NCBI GenBank assembly: GCA_943787205.1
Contig: CALSLN010000018.1
Span: 1 to 45,026, forward strand
DNA: 45,026 nt
Direction of reading: 5' to 3'
Source: an uncultured Rhodospirillaceae bacterium
GTDB lineage: Bacteria; Pseudomonadota; Alphaproteobacteria; Rhodospirillales; Rhodospirillaceae
The translations under genes and the position numbers were made by a program. Under the pieces are notes generated by a model. That model worked only from the letters and a program-made list of their open reading frames with translations. It had not been told where the DNA came from and searched no databases. Positions 8,043-17,844 of this stretch are shown piece after piece. Position 1 is the first letter of the stretch; every line of letters starts with the position of its first letter.

Positions 8043-9848
8043 TTAGCCCATATAGCGGCGAACAAAAGTTGCAATGCCACCCAACGCGCGGCGTGCGTCT
8101 GCCATCCAATCAGTCATCACGTGCCAATCATGAATTTGGCCTGGCCATTCTTCAAGCCGAACAGGCACATCATCGGCGCGCGCACGCACTGCAAGTTTGC
8201 GACTGTCATCGAGTAAGATCTCGCGAGTGCCGACCTGAATAAGAATAGGCGGTAGGCCGCGCAAATCAGCAAACGCTGGCGACACAAAAGGGTCCTTGTC
8301 ATCGTGGCCGTTGAGATAGTCGCGGGCACAGCGAAGTAGACCGTCTTGCGTTGCAATCGGGTCGTGCTTGGCTTTGCTGTCCATGGTTTCGCCATCGCAT
8401 GCCAGATTAACCCAAGGAGACAGTGCGATCAGTGCGGCGGGCTGATCAATACCGTCGTCTTTAAGGCAGAGCGCGGTCGAAATTGTTAGACCTCCGCCTG
8501 CGGAGTCCCCAGCGATGGCAAGGTGGCCGGGTTTGAAACCTTGGCTGAGCAACCATTGATACGCCGTAAGACAATCCTCTAAGCCGGCGGGGAAGGGGTG
8601 CTCCGGGGCTAGGCGATAATCAACTAAGAGAACGCGTGTGCCGCAGGCCATGCTGAGGTCAGCCGCCAGTCGTTGATGTGACGTTAGACTCCCTGCCGTG
8701 AAACCACCGCCGTGGAGAAGCAAAATGGCGCGATCTGCGTCTGATCCTGCCGCTGTGACCCATCGCGCTGGGACGCCATCCGCGTCGATATCTTCAACGG
8801 TCGTATCACTGGGCATAGGAAAAGATGCGCCGAGGCCGTCCATGAGTAATCGAATGTCTGCGGCGGTCTCGTTGGGTTTGCCATCCATAAAGCCTGCCAG
8901 TTTCTGAATAGCGACTTCGATCTCGTCGGTCAGGTCTTGTTCTGTCCCGACGTCGTTGTGGGTCCCATCTTCTTGTCCGCGAATATTTCCCGGTGTGTCG
9001 TGCGTGCGTGTCGCCTCGGCATCATCATTCGCAGCGTGGTTCAAGTTTTGATCGCCGGACATGGACTCTGAAATGCGGTTGTAGACGAAGGCGAATAGCG
9101 TTGTCGGAAAAAGCAGAACCATCATGCTGCCAAACGCCCCGACAATGGTGCTTAAAACAACCTCGGCGCTTGTGGCCAAACTTTCTGAGAGCGCGCCAAG
9201 GATAAATGTTGAAATCACAGCGACCATTTGGAGAGGCATCATCAATAGGATGGCGCAGAAAAAGCATAGGATGAAAATTGCAGCCATATGGCCGCCCAGT
9301 CCTTTGGTGCGCGCCCATGCCTCGCTGAGAACGGCTGGTCGATCCGTTGCCGCCATGGCCAGCACCAGAGACAACCGACAGGCAACGGCGACGACAAGCA
9401 CCGCCCATATTCCTAGGAACACTGCGGATAGAGCTTGTGCGAGGGCTGCGTTGGCGGCTGCAAGGGCACCAATAATGGCGCCGATCACAAGAATACCCAC
9501 GATGGCCGTGACAGCGACGATCAGTATAATGGCGACCTGCCATCCAAATAGACGGCCTTCGCGGTCAGAAAACGTAAATAGTCCGCGACCCGTCATGGCG
9601 TCCTGCCCCAAGATCACCATGCGGTACCAGGTGACAGTAAAGGGCAAAAACACAACTGCGTTGACCAGGTTCAGGACAGCAAAGGCCGGGCTTTGATAGT
9701 CGGTGAGGTCGAACCCCATGAGCCAGCCGGTTAGATTCGCTGCGACCACCACTGCCATGGGGATTGCCCCATGATTGATCGCGACCCGGCGTCTGGTCCA
9801 GCAATAGTCTAGGATTTCCTGAACGGTCTGGAAGATTGGCAGCTGCAT
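8043..9848 (-). CDS. Integral-membrane domain fused to an HSL-family alpha/beta hydrolase
   Basis: A 601-residue protein in two parts. Residues 1–265 form a polytopic membrane domain with about six hydrophobic segments (for example 30–47, 55–75, 104–130, 137–167, 188–215, 228–255) of no recognised function. Residues 266–310 are a polar, Asp/Asn-rich linker. Residues 311–601 are an HSL-type (family IV) esterase: HGGG at 379–382, YRLAPEHPFPA, and the nucleophile elbow GDSAGG with Ser449. The acid is probably in TREILLDD (Glu543 or Asp547) and the histidine His573 in GQIHDWH. It would hydrolyse short acyl esters, probably on the cytoplasmic face. No stop or strong restart separates the halves, so this is one ORF. 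About 47 bp separate it from the downstream VOC gene. Confidence 0.82.
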   Translation of the reverse strand: MQLPIFQTVQEILDYCWTRRRVAINHGAIPMAVVVAANLTGWLMGFDLTDYQSPAFAVLNLVNAVVFLPFTVTWYRMVILGQDAMTGRGLFTFSDREGRLFGWQVAIILIVAVTAIVGILVIGAIIGALAAANAALAQALSAVFLGIWAVLVVAVACRLSLVLAMAATDRPAVLSEAWARTKGLGGHMAAIFILCFFCAILLMMPLQMVAVISTFILGALSESLATSAEVVLSTIVGAFGSMMVLLFPTTLFAFVYNRISESMSGDQNLNHAANDDAEATRTHDTPGNIRGQEDGTHNDVGTEQDLTDEIEVAIQKLAGFMDGKPNETAADIRLLMDGLGASFPMPSDTTVEDIDADGVPARWVTAAGSDADRAILLLHGGGFTAGSLTSHQRLAADLSMACGTRVLLVDYRLAPEHPFPAGLEDCLTAYQWLLSQGFKPGHLAIAGDSAGGGLTISTALCLKDDGIDQPAALIALSPWVNLACDGETMDSKAKHDPIATQDGLLRCARDYLNGHDDKDPFVSPAFADLRGLPPILIQVGTREILLDDSRKLAVRARADDVPVRLEEWPGQIHDWHVMTDWMADARRALGGIATFVRRYMG

Positions 9849-10006
9849 CCGGTCCCCATTTTTGATCTGTTTGACCGGACCCTACAAGGACCCCGCGTCA
9901 AAGTGAACGGCTCCTATGGGCCTACCGGTTGACCCACCCGCCTGGGCGGTCCAAATAGGCTTATGAAGGTCCTTTTTACCGGGACGGTTTAGTGAAGGAA
10001 ATGTCC

Positions 10007-11362
10007 ATGCGATCTGTCGGTGTATTGGGTGCTGTTTTTGCTCTGTGTGGGGTGCTTGTTACGGTTACGGCTGCAGTGTCTGCGAAAGCGGACGTCTTCG
10101 GCGCTGAGACCTTCATGCTCGAAAATGGCATGCAAGTTGTCGTGATCCCGAATCACCGTGTCCCCATTGTTAGTCATATGGTCTGGTACAAGGTGGGATC
10201 GGCGGATGAACAACCTGGTAAGGCTGGCATCGCCCATTTTCTTGAACATCTTATGTTCAAGGGCACACCGACCTATCCCGCAGGTGAGATCACCGATCTT
10301 GTTGCGCGCAATGGTGGGCAGCAAAACGCCTTCACGTCTTACGATTACACAGCGTATTACCAAAATATTGCGGCAGATCGGCTTCCAAAGATGATGGAGC
10401 TTGAGGCTGATCGCATGCGCAATCTCATTCTCAGCGAAGAAGATGTGCGTGTCGAACGAGATGTGGTGTTGGAAGAGCGACGGATGCGTGTCGATAGCCG
10501 ACCGGCGTCGATCATGTCAGAGCGGCTTGATGCGGCCCTATGGGTGACCAACCGCTACGGCACACCAGTGATCGGCTGGGAAGAAGAAATCCAGGCGCTT
10601 AACCGCGATGATGCGTTTGACTTTTATCGCCGGTGGTATGCGCCTAAGAGTGCCATCTTGGTTGTTGCTGGTGATGTCACGGCTAAACAATTGCGCCCCC
10701 TGGCTGAAGCAACATACGGAAAAATTGAACCTGTAGAATCGGTCACGTCGCGGGAGCGTTCAACGTTTTTACCTCAAGCAGCAGATGTGCGCGTAACAAT
10801 GACCGACGCTCGTGTGCGCCAGCCACGGTGGCAGCGCACTTACATTGCGCCGAGTATTAATGTTGGCAGCCTTGATGAAACCTATGCGCTGCAGGTGCTC
10901 AGCGAAATTCTTGGTGGTGGATCAACCAGCCGTTTGTATCAGGCCCTGGTCGTCGATCAGGCGATCGCAGCCTCTGCCGGTGCGTACTATATGGACCAAG
11001 CAGTCAGTTGGGGGCGGTTCGGTTTGTCGGTCGCGCCAAGTCCAGGCGTAGACGTTGAAGATCTGGAAAACGCTATTGAAGCTGAGTTGGCGAAGGTGAT
11101 CGAAAATGGCCTGACCGAAGATGAAGTCGAGCGGGCTAAGACCCGACTGCAGGCCGAAGTTATTTACGCCAAAGATTCGCCCACGTCGGCCGCGCAGACC
11201 GTTGGGTCTTTGTTGGCCGTTGGCATGACCTTGGATCAAATCGAAGAATGGCCCGAGCGTGTTGCAGCCGTCACGGCAGAGCAGGTTAACGCCGCAGCCC
11301 AAGCGCTGTTTACGGCGGCGCCAAACGGGACAGGCGTTTTGTTGCCTGAGGGAGACGTCTGA
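10007..11362 (+). CDS. M16 family zinc metallopeptidase, catalytic subunit, exported
   Basis: A 451-residue peptidase with the inverted zinc motif HFLEH (His77, Glu80, His81) and the third ligand in VVLEERRMR (Glu157 or its neighbour). It belongs with bacterial homologues of the mitochondrial processing peptidase beta subunit. An N-terminal hydrophobic segment followed by VSAKADV suggests a Sec signal peptide and a periplasmic location. I chose ATG 10007 because AAGGA at 9995–9999 is seven bases upstream; an in-frame GTG at 9992 and ATG 10001 are alternatives. The stop overlaps the next gene (ATGA at 11359–11362 region), and the downstream gene encodes a homologue without the zinc motif, so the two likely form a heterodimer. 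Substrates are unknown. Confidence 0.93.
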   Translation: MRSVGVLGAVFALCGVLVTVTAAVSAKADVFGAETFMLENGMQVVVIPNHRVPIVSHMVWYKVGSADEQPGKAGIAHFLEHLMFKGTPTYPAGEITDLVARNGGQQNAFTSYDYTAYYQNIAADRLPKMMELEADRMRNLILSEEDVRVERDVVLEERRMRVDSRPASIMSERLDAALWVTNRYGTPVIGWEEEIQALNRDDAFDFYRRWYAPKSAILVVAGDVTAKQLRPLAEATYGKIEPVESVTSRERSTFLPQAADVRVTMTDARVRQPRWQRTYIAPSINVGSLDETYALQVLSEILGGGSTSRLYQALVVDQAIAASAGAYYMDQAVSWGRFGLSVAPSPGVDVEDLENAIEAELAKVIENGLTEDEVERAKTRLQAEVIYAKDSPTSAAQTVGSLLAVGMTLDQIEEWPERVAAVTAEQVNAAAQALFTAAPNGTGVLLPEGDV

Positions 11363-12723
11363 TGATGAGCCATAGATTGATCAGGGCCTGTGCGTTTGCT
11401 TCGGCCTTAGTATTTGCCAACACGGCAGCCGCTATCGATGTTGAAGAGGTTAAAACCCGAGGCGGCATCACAGCCTACCTCGCACGGGATGATAGTAACC
11501 CCATCATTGCGTTTAGCTTTGAGTTTCGGGGTGGCTCTAGTCTCGACCCTGACGAGAAGCTTGGGCTGTCGACTATGGCTGCTGGTTTGCTTGACGAAGG
11601 ATCGGGCGATTTAGACTCCTTCGCGTTTCAATCCAAGCTACAAGACCTTGCGATCAAACTCAGCTTCAATGCCAACACGGATTCCTTTTCGGGATCGTTG
11701 ACGACCATAAAGGCGAATGCCGATGAAGCATTCGCTCTGATGGCGCAAGCGTTGTCAGCGCCGCGCTTTGATGACGAACCGGTTGAGCGTATCCGTCGGC
11801 AGATTCTTGTCAGTTTGGCACGTGGTGCAGAGAACCCGGGCCGAATCGCGCGAGACACCTTGTTCGAAGAAATTTTCCCCGATCATCCTTATGGCCGCCC
11901 ATCTAGTGGAACTCCGGAAACGATTCAGGCGATCACACAGGCCGATCTCTCTGCCTACACAGCTGAACGGTTTGCCAAAGACCGTCTCTTCGTTGGTGTG
12001 GCGGGCGATATTTCTCCACGCCAATTGCGCAAACGCTTGGGCCAAGTGTTTGGTCACCTGCCTGATACAGTCGCCACCGAATGGCGTGTCGCTGACACGG
12101 CAGTGACCTACGTTGGCACAGTTGTCGTTGATAAAGCCGTGCCGCAGAGCACGGTCTATATGGCGCAGCCCGGATTATCGCGTGATGATCCGGATTGGTA
12201 CACGGCGCTTGTTGCTGACTACATTTTAGGGGGCGGCTCGTTTGCCTCTCGCTTGATGGATGAAGTGCGTGAGAAACGTGGCCTGGCTTACGGCGTGAGC
12301 ACGAGCCTCGTGCCTTACGAGTCAGCGCCTTTCATGCTGGCGTCGGTCGGAACGAGGAATGAATCAGTTGCCGAGAGTATTGCGGTGATTCGTGATGAGT
12401 GGCGAAAGTTCCAATCAGAAGGCCCAACAGCAGATGAGCTTGAAGGCGCGAAGATGTACATCACGGGGTCCTGGCCGCTGAGGTTCACATCCTCTGGAAG
12501 TATTGCCAGCACTTTGGTGGCCGTACAGCGAAGTGACCTGGGCTTGGATTATCTGGATCGTCGGAATGATTATATTGAGTCCATCACGCTTGAGGATGTG
12601 CGTCGAGTTGCGGCGAGTTTGTATAAACCAGATGAGCTCTCTGTCATTGTCGTTGGGCAGCCCGTTGGCGTGGAAAGTACGCTGAAGGCCGAGGATTCCG
12701 GTGCTGATAGCAGCGGCGGCTAG
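11362..12723 (+). CDS. M16 family peptidase homologue, non-catalytic partner, exported
   Basis: A 453-residue M16-fold protein that lacks HxxEH: the matching place reads LGLSTMAAGLLDEG. It keeps the substrate-positioning segment REKRGLAYGVS in the second half. This is the pattern of the inactive partner in M16B heterodimers, comparable to mitochondrial MPP-alpha. The N-terminus ACAFASALVFANTAAAID is a plausible signal peptide with cleavage after AAA, so it should join the upstream peptidase in the periplasm. The start overlaps the upstream stop, implying translational coupling and equal amounts. The C-terminus ends in a Ser/Gly/Asp-rich tail. The pgi gene follows after 72 bp. Confidence 0.92.
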   Translation: MMSHRLIRACAFASALVFANTAAAIDVEEVKTRGGITAYLARDDSNPIIAFSFEFRGGSSLDPDEKLGLSTMAAGLLDEGSGDLDSFAFQSKLQDLAIKLSFNANTDSFSGSLTTIKANADEAFALMAQALSAPRFDDEPVERIRRQILVSLARGAENPGRIARDTLFEEIFPDHPYGRPSSGTPETIQAITQADLSAYTAERFAKDRLFVGVAGDISPRQLRKRLGQVFGHLPDTVATEWRVADTAVTYVGTVVVDKAVPQSTVYMAQPGLSRDDPDWYTALVADYILGGGSFASRLMDEVREKRGLAYGVSTSLVPYESAPFMLASVGTRNESVAESIAVIRDEWRKFQSEGPTADELEGAKMYITGSWPLRFTSSGSIASTLVAVQRSDLGLDYLDRRNDYIESITLEDVRRVAASLYKPDELSVIVVGQPVGVESTLKAEDSGADSSGG

Positions 12724-12795
12724 CGCCTTCGCATTTATCCGGTGCTGCTGGTAGAGTGTGGCTCCTGATTTCGCCGACCGGACCTGCCATACGCT

Positions 12796-14421
12796 ATGAT
12801 CTTCTCTGATCCCACCACCACAGACGCCTGGGCTGCGCTGACCCGGCATCGCGTCGGCATGGCGAGCATTAACCTGCGGAGCTTGTTCGAGCAGGACCCA
12901 GGCCGATTTGACCGCTTGTCTTGGTCCGTCGCGGGTCTGACGGTTGACCTCTCCAAGCAGCGCTTGAGCGATGAGACGCTGCCGTTGTTGCTAGACTTGG
13001 CCAAGGCCATGGATGTCGAGGGACACAGGGCGGCGCTGTTCGCCGGTGAGAACGTCAATGTAACAGAGGACCGTGCAGCGCTTCACGTGGCACTTCGCGA
13101 TCCAACTGATCGCGCCTATCTCGTTGATGGCGACGATGTCTCCGTACAGATCAAGTATGCCCGTGGCCGTATGTTGGGATTTGCTGAGCAGGTCATCTCA
13201 GGGCAGCGTTCGGGCCATACCGGACGACGCTTTGACCAGGTCATTAATATTGGCATCGGTGGATCTGATCTCGGTCCGCGCAGCGCTGTGACAGCATTGG
13301 CAGATCATCTCGTTCCAGATCTGACCGTCAGTTTTGTCGCCACCGTTGATAATGTTGCGCTGCAGGATGCATTGGCCGATGCGAATGCCGAGCGCACCCT
13401 ATTTGTTGTTTCTTCCAAGAGCTTCACAACGCGCGAAACCATGACCAATGCTGGGCACGCCAAGCAGTGGTTGGTCGATGCTTTGGGTGAGGCTGCTGTG
13501 GCCGATCATTTCGTCGCGGTCACTGCGGCGTCGGATGCAGCTGAAGCCTTTGGTGTGTCGGCCGATGCCATCTTTCCCCTGTGGGATTGGGTTGGTGGTC
13601 GCTACTCCGTCTGTTCAGCGATCGGATTGTCAGTCGCGTTAGCCTGCGGACCCACTGTGTTCGAACGCATTCTTGCTGGCGCCCATGCCATGGACCAGCA
13701 TTTCGAGACGGCGCCGCTAGATCAAAACCTGCCGGTGTTGATGGGTTTGCTCAGTGTCTGGAATCAGGACTTTTGGCGGACGACGGCCTTAGCGGTTTTA
13801 CCCTATGACCATCGCTTGCGTTTGCTGCCGGCTCACTTTCAACAATTGATGATGGAAAGTAACGGCAAGGGCGTGCGCGCTGATGGCGAAGACGTGTCTT
13901 TTAGAACGGCGCCAATTGTATTCGGCGGATCCGGCGCTGAAAGTCAGCACTCGTTCATGCAGCAAATTCACCAATCACCAATGGTTGTGCCGGTAGAGTT
14001 TGTTGTCGCGTTAGACGGGCAGGGTGAGGACGATCGTGATATTTTAGTTGCGAACGCGTTCGCCCAATCCGAAGCCTTGATGCGTGGCCTGTCTGCTGAA
14101 GAAATATCCCAGAATTCCGCCAAAAACCTCATTGCCCACAAGGCCTGCCCGGGGAACCGCCAGAGCACCACGATCCTGTTGGAGTCCTTAACCCCTGAAA
14201 CTTTTGGGGCCCTTATCGCGTTGTACGAGCACAGGACATTCGTGGAAGGGACGTTATGGGGACTCAACTCCTTCGATCAGTGGGGAGTGGAATTCGGGAA
14301 GGCTCTAGCCTCCAGTCTGCTCACCGACCTCGCCGCCGGCCATGCCGACGCTGGGCGCGACTCCTCGACGGTGGGGCTCTTAAACGCGTATCTCGCGACC
14401 CGGTCGAAGAGCCCGTTATGA
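12796..14421 (+). CDS. pgi: Glucose-6-phosphate isomerase
   Basis: This enzyme interconverts glucose 6-phosphate and fructose 6-phosphate in the cytoplasm. The 541-residue length is normal for the large bacterial form. Signatures are GIGGSDLGP (153–161), [11 protein letters not shown] (206–216), the PGI motif [16 protein letters not shown] (264–279), MMESNGKG with catalytic Glu354, [10 protein letters not shown] with His385, and DQWGVEFGK with Lys502. The stop TGA overlaps the mutL ATG (ATGA), so the two are co-translated. No clear ribosome-binding site is visible upstream of the chosen ATG. The pgi–mutL link after an M16 pair is an arrangement known in Rhodospirillales-type genomes. Confidence 0.96.
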   Translation: MIFSDPTTTDAWAALTRHRVGMASINLRSLFEQDPGRFDRLSWSVAGLTVDLSKQRLSDETLPLLLDLAKAMDVEGHRAALFAGENVNVTEDRAALHVALRDPTDRAYLVDGDDVSVQIKYARGRMLGFAEQVISGQRSGHTGRRFDQVINIGIGGSDLGPRSAVTALADHLVPDLTVSFVATVDNVALQDALADANAERTLFVVSSKSFTTRETMTNAGHAKQWLVDALGEAAVADHFVAVTAASDAAEAFGVSADAIFPLWDWVGGRYSVCSAIGLSVALACGPTVFERILAGAHAMDQHFETAPLDQNLPVLMGLLSVWNQDFWRTTALAVLPYDHRLRLLPAHFQQLMMESNGKGVRADGEDVSFRTAPIVFGGSGAESQHSFMQQIHQSPMVVPVEFVVALDGQGEDDRDILVANAFAQSEALMRGLSAEEISQNSAKNLIAHKACPGNRQSTTILLESLTPETFGALIALYEHRTFVEGTLWGLNSFDQWGVEFGKALASSLLTDLAAGHADAGRDSSTVGLLNAYLATRSKSPL

Positions 14422-16208
14422 CTGTCCGTATTCTTCCGCCGAACTTGGTCAACCAGATCGCGGCTGGGGAAGTGGTCGAGCGTCCCGCATCTGTCGTTAA
14501 AGAACTCGTCGAGAACGCGTTGGACGCCGGTGCGCGTCATGTCGATGTCACCATGAACGATGGCGGTCGATCGCTTATTGTTGTGTCAGACGATGGCCGG
14601 GGTATGGATGAACGCGAGTTGGGTCTCGCGGTCGAACGTCATGCCACGTCTAAATTGCCTGACGATGATTTAACAGATATCGGCTTCTTCGGATTTCGTG
14701 GCGAAGCGCTTCCCTCGATCGGTGCGGTTGCCCGCTTAACCATCACTAGCCGTCCCGCGGATGCGTCGAGCGCGTGGTACATTCGTGTTGAGGGCGGACG
14801 TCTTGCAGGCCCGGTACCGACACCGCATCCAAATGGAACGCGGGTCGAAGTGCGAGATCTATTTTTCGCCACACCCGCACGACTAAAATTTCTCAAAGCG
14901 GCACGGACAGAACTTAATCATGCCGTCGACACCATCGAACGCTTGGCCATGGCTAATCCTATGGTGGCGTTTACGCTCACGGCTGATGGCCGCACTCGCG
15001 TTTCTCTCGAAGCGCAAGATGGTGATTTGTTCGATGCACGATTGTCCCGTCTTGGCGCTGTCATGGGTAAAGATTTTATCCCCAACGCGGTTCAGGTTTC
15101 GGCGGATAGAAACGGTATGCGCCTGACGGGCTATGCCGGCGTGCCGACCTATAACCGGGGCAATGCCTTGGCCCAGTACATGTTTGTCAACGGCCGCCCC
15201 GTGCGGGATCGCTTATTGCAAGGTGCCGTGCGGGGCGCCTACCAGGATTTTCTGGCCTCTAACCGTCATCCATATTTAGCCTTGTTCTTGGACGTGCCGC
15301 CAAACGAAGTGGACGTCAACGTGCATCCGGCCAAAGCCGAGGTCCGGTTTCGCGATGCAGGCCAAGTGCGCGGCTTGATCGTTGGTGCCCTGAAGCATGC
15401 CCTGGCTGATGCTGGGCACCAGGCGTCGACCACGGTGAGCCATGCGGCGCTCGGAGCCATGACGCCAGGAACGTTGCCGCCACGCCCGTCTCGGTCGTTG
15501 TTCAGTATGGCGCAGGCGTCGCAAGCACCGCTCAACGAGTCAGGTCTTGCAGAAGGCCAAGCCCGTTACGATGATGCCCCAACCGCCGTTGCGTTCGACC
15601 CGGGCCCCGACGATGCCGCATCAGAGGATTTCCCCCTCGGTGTTGCCCGTGCCCAGGTCCATGAAACGTATATCGTCGCGCAAACCAGTGATGGCTTGGT
15701 CATCGTCGACCAACACGCGGCCCACGAACGCCTCGTGTATGAGCATATGAAAGCGATGCTGGCGGATACGGGCATTGCACGGCAGCTGTTGCTGTTACCT
15801 GAAGTGGTCGATCTCGATGAGGCCTCGGCGCAGAAATTGGCCAGCCGAGCAGAAGAGTTGGCCGAGCTTGGCCTTGTGCTCGAGCTCTTTGGAGAAGGCG
15901 CGGTGATGGTGCGCGAAGTGCCTGCCTTGTTGGGCGATACCAATGTGCAGGGCTTGGTTAAAGACTTGGCCGACGAATTGGCTGATCTCGGCGATGCCTT
16001 GGCCTTGCAGGACAAGTTGGCCGATGTTTGCGGCACCATGGCCTGTCATGGCTCGATTCGCGCCGGTCGCCGCCTTGGTGGCCCTGAAATGAACGCTCTC
16101 TTGCGTGAAATGGAGCACACCCCCCATGCCGGACAGTGCAACCATGGACGTCCGACCTATGTCACGCTTAAACTCAAGGATATCGAAAAGCTGTTTGGTC
16201 GGCGCTAA
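14418..16208 (+). CDS. mutL: DNA mismatch repair protein MutL with endonuclease motif
   Basis: A 596-residue MutL, counted from the ATG overlapping the pgi stop; the longer upstream extension would lie entirely inside pgi and is not used. The GHKL ATPase domain shows [19 protein letters not shown] with Glu29 and Asn33, [18 protein letters not shown] and [12 protein letters not shown]. After a variable Pro/Ala-rich linker (about 350–410), the C-terminal dimerisation domain holds [12 protein letters not shown], a full DQHA-x2-E-x4-E nicking-endonuclease motif. [12 protein letters not shown] and [10 protein letters not shown] complete the metal site, with Asn where many families have Pro. This fits organisms without MutH, where MutL itself nicks the new strand after MutS recognition. 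Confidence 0.96.
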   Translation: MTVRILPPNLVNQIAAGEVVERPASVVKELVENALDAGARHVDVTMNDGGRSLIVVSDDGRGMDERELGLAVERHATSKLPDDDLTDIGFFGFRGEALPSIGAVARLTITSRPADASSAWYIRVEGGRLAGPVPTPHPNGTRVEVRDLFFATPARLKFLKAARTELNHAVDTIERLAMANPMVAFTLTADGRTRVSLEAQDGDLFDARLSRLGAVMGKDFIPNAVQVSADRNGMRLTGYAGVPTYNRGNALAQYMFVNGRPVRDRLLQGAVRGAYQDFLASNRHPYLALFLDVPPNEVDVNVHPAKAEVRFRDAGQVRGLIVGALKHALADAGHQASTTVSHAALGAMTPGTLPPRPSRSLFSMAQASQAPLNESGLAEGQARYDDAPTAVAFDPGPDDAASEDFPLGVARAQVHETYIVAQTSDGLVIVDQHAAHERLVYEHMKAMLADTGIARQLLLLPEVVDLDEASAQKLASRAEELAELGLVLELFGEGAVMVREVPALLGDTNVQGLVKDLADELADLGDALALQDKLADVCGTMACHGSIRAGRRLGGPEMNALLREMEHTPHAGQCNHGRPTYVTLKLKDIEKLFGRR

Positions 16209-16269
16209 GCGTCTGTAGTTCGCGCATCCGCTAAGAGCCACCAGACACGGAACCACCTTGGGGTGAGGC

Positions 16270-17184
16270 ATGCTGGCGCAATTGTTTCGCTATTGGACAA
16301 CCTTCGCACCCGAACGGGTGCGTAAGTTTGGTTATCTGAAACAGCTCATCGGGCTGGAGTTCCTCTACAAGCGCAATGAGCACGCTTGGGACGACCACGT
16401 CATGAGCTGTCGCGAGTTCATCGTCGACGCCATCAACAAATGCCCAAACCATGGCACGGCTGTCGTTCTTGGATCGGGCCTGTTGCTTGAAGTGCCCTTG
16501 CGCTCTTTGGCGGACCGGTTCGATCGCGTTTATCTGGTTGACATGTTCCACATGCCTCAAGTTCGCGTGGAAGCAAAAAAGCACTTCAACGTGAGGCTGC
16601 TCTACGGCGATATCACGGGCATCTTCGCCATGATGAAAGAAGGGGATTATCCGGGCGGACCTTTTCCCGCGCCGGAGCCGCGCATTCCCCACCTTAAAGA
16701 TGCGGACCTCATCATCTCCGCCAATGTTTTAACCCACTTGTCACAGCCGATCTGTGAGCATTTAGGAGAAACTAGGCACCTGACTGAGTTTGATCAAGAC
16801 AGGCTGACAACCCAAATCATGGAAGCCCACGTTGACGCTCTTGCCAATTCTGCCACGGGGGTTTGTGCGCTGATCACCGATACAGAACGGTTTGAGCTGG
16901 GCGGCGATCGTGTTCTGAGCCGCAAAGATCTTGTCACTGGTGTGAAGTTTCCAGATACAGCCTCGCGCGCCCACAATCTCGAATGGCAGTGGCTTAAAGC
17001 CCCGGCGCCGGAAGAGCATCCCACGCACGATATCGAACACACCGTCATCACGCGGTTGTACGAACGGTTCATCCCCGAAGAAGCAGACCCTGATGGCGAC
17101 GGGTTAGATGATGACGCGTTGGACGATGATGACGGAGAAGCATTCAGTGGCGGCAGTGGCGACGACGGCCTAGAAGACGTTTAG
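16270..17184 (+). CDS. Rossmann-fold protein, possibly a diverged methyltransferase, with acidic C-terminal tail
   Basis: A 304-residue protein that I cannot assign to a named family. Residues 60–100 (TAVVLGSGLLLEVPLRSLA, then DRVYLVDMFHMP) resemble motif I and the acidic loop of class I SAM-dependent methyltransferases, and DADLIISANVLTHLSQP near 150–166 resembles the motif IV region. A weakened glycine pattern (GSGLLLE) leaves cofactor binding uncertain. The last ~35 residues are strongly acidic and start with DPDGDGLDDD, which looks like a calcium-binding thrombospondin-type-3 loop, and run on with Asp/Gly repeats. GGGTGAGG sits just before the ATG. It is 9 bp upstream of tag and 61 bp after mutL, so a repair-linked operon is possible, but no role is shown. 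Confidence 0.7.
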   Translation: MLAQLFRYWTTFAPERVRKFGYLKQLIGLEFLYKRNEHAWDDHVMSCREFIVDAINKCPNHGTAVVLGSGLLLEVPLRSLADRFDRVYLVDMFHMPQVRVEAKKHFNVRLLYGDITGIFAMMKEGDYPGGPFPAPEPRIPHLKDADLIISANVLTHLSQPICEHLGETRHLTEFDQDRLTTQIMEAHVDALANSATGVCALITDTERFELGGDRVLSRKDLVTGVKFPDTASRAHNLEWQWLKAPAPEEHPTHDIEHTVITRLYERFIPEEADPDGDGLDDDALDDDDGEAFSGGSGDDGLEDV

Positions 17185-17193
17185 GATTCTAGG

Positions 17194-17832
17194 ATGACCA
17201 AACGACCCGATGGCATTCTTCTTGGTGCTGACGATAAACCCAAGTGCTTTTGGGGTGCTGGCGATGCCGACTATGCGGCCTACCATGATGATGAGTGGGG
17301 CCGTCCGGTCGACAGCGATATTCGTTTGTTTGAAAAGTTGTGCCTGGAAGGGTTTCAGGCGGGATTATCTTGGCTGACGATCCTGCGTAAGCGCGAGAAT
17401 TTCCGCAAAGCCTTCAAGGGATTTGATTTCAAAAAAGTCGCCCGCTTCGGCGAGAAGGATGTCGAACGCCTGTTGCAAGATGCGGGCATCATTCGGCACA
17501 GGGGTAAAATCGAAGCGACCATCAACAACGCCAAGTGTGCGCTGGAGCTTATTGATGAAGCGGGCTCTATCGCGGCTTTTATCTGGCGTTATGAGCCGGA
17601 CCCAAAAACCCGCCCGAAAAAGCTGACCAAGAAGGCGCTGTTCAGCATGCCCAAAACACCCGAAAGCGCCGCCTTGAGCAAAGACCTCAAAAAGCGCGGC
17701 TGGCGCTTTGTTGGCCCGACCACCATGTACGCGCTTATGCAAGCCATGGGTATGGTCAACGATCATATCGAAGGCTGCCACGTGCGCGAGGTGGTTGAGA
17801 AGGCGCGGTCGACATTCAAGCGGCCAGGGTGA
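17194..17832 (+). CDS. tag: DNA-3-methyladenine glycosylase I
   Basis: Tag excises 3-methyladenine from alkylated DNA to start base-excision repair. The 212-residue protein has the zinc ligands in family spacing: Cys18 (KCFWG), His31 (YHDDEWG), His191 and Cys195 (NDHIEGCHV), which match Cys4, His17, His175 and Cys179 of the E. coli enzyme once a 14–16-residue longer N-terminus is allowed for. The catalytic region LCLEGFQAGLSW holds Glu52. WRFVGPTTMYALMQAMGM is also family-typical. It lies 9 bp after the Rossmann-fold gene and 12 bp before the FAD-linked oxidase, in the same direction and a short distance from mutL. Confidence 0.95.
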   Translation: MTKRPDGILLGADDKPKCFWGAGDADYAAYHDDEWGRPVDSDIRLFEKLCLEGFQAGLSWLTILRKRENFRKAFKGFDFKKVARFGEKDVERLLQDAGIIRHRGKIEATINNAKCALELIDEAGSIAAFIWRYEPDPKTRPKKLTKKALFSMPKTPESAALSKDLKKRGWRFVGPTTMYALMQAMGMVNDHIEGCHVREVVEKARSTFKRPG

Positions 17833-17844
17833 TACGCCCAGTTT

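Noticed and set aside
9025..9696. Long frames opposite or out of phase with the membrane–esterase gene
   Set aside because: They are shadows of the 8043–9848 gene; composition is Arg/Ser/Thr-rich and they lack any motif.
14256..14417. Extended N-terminus for mutL
   Set aside because: The extra 54 codons lie inside pgi and have no family similarity; the ATG overlapping the pgi stop begins exactly at the standard MutL N-terminus.
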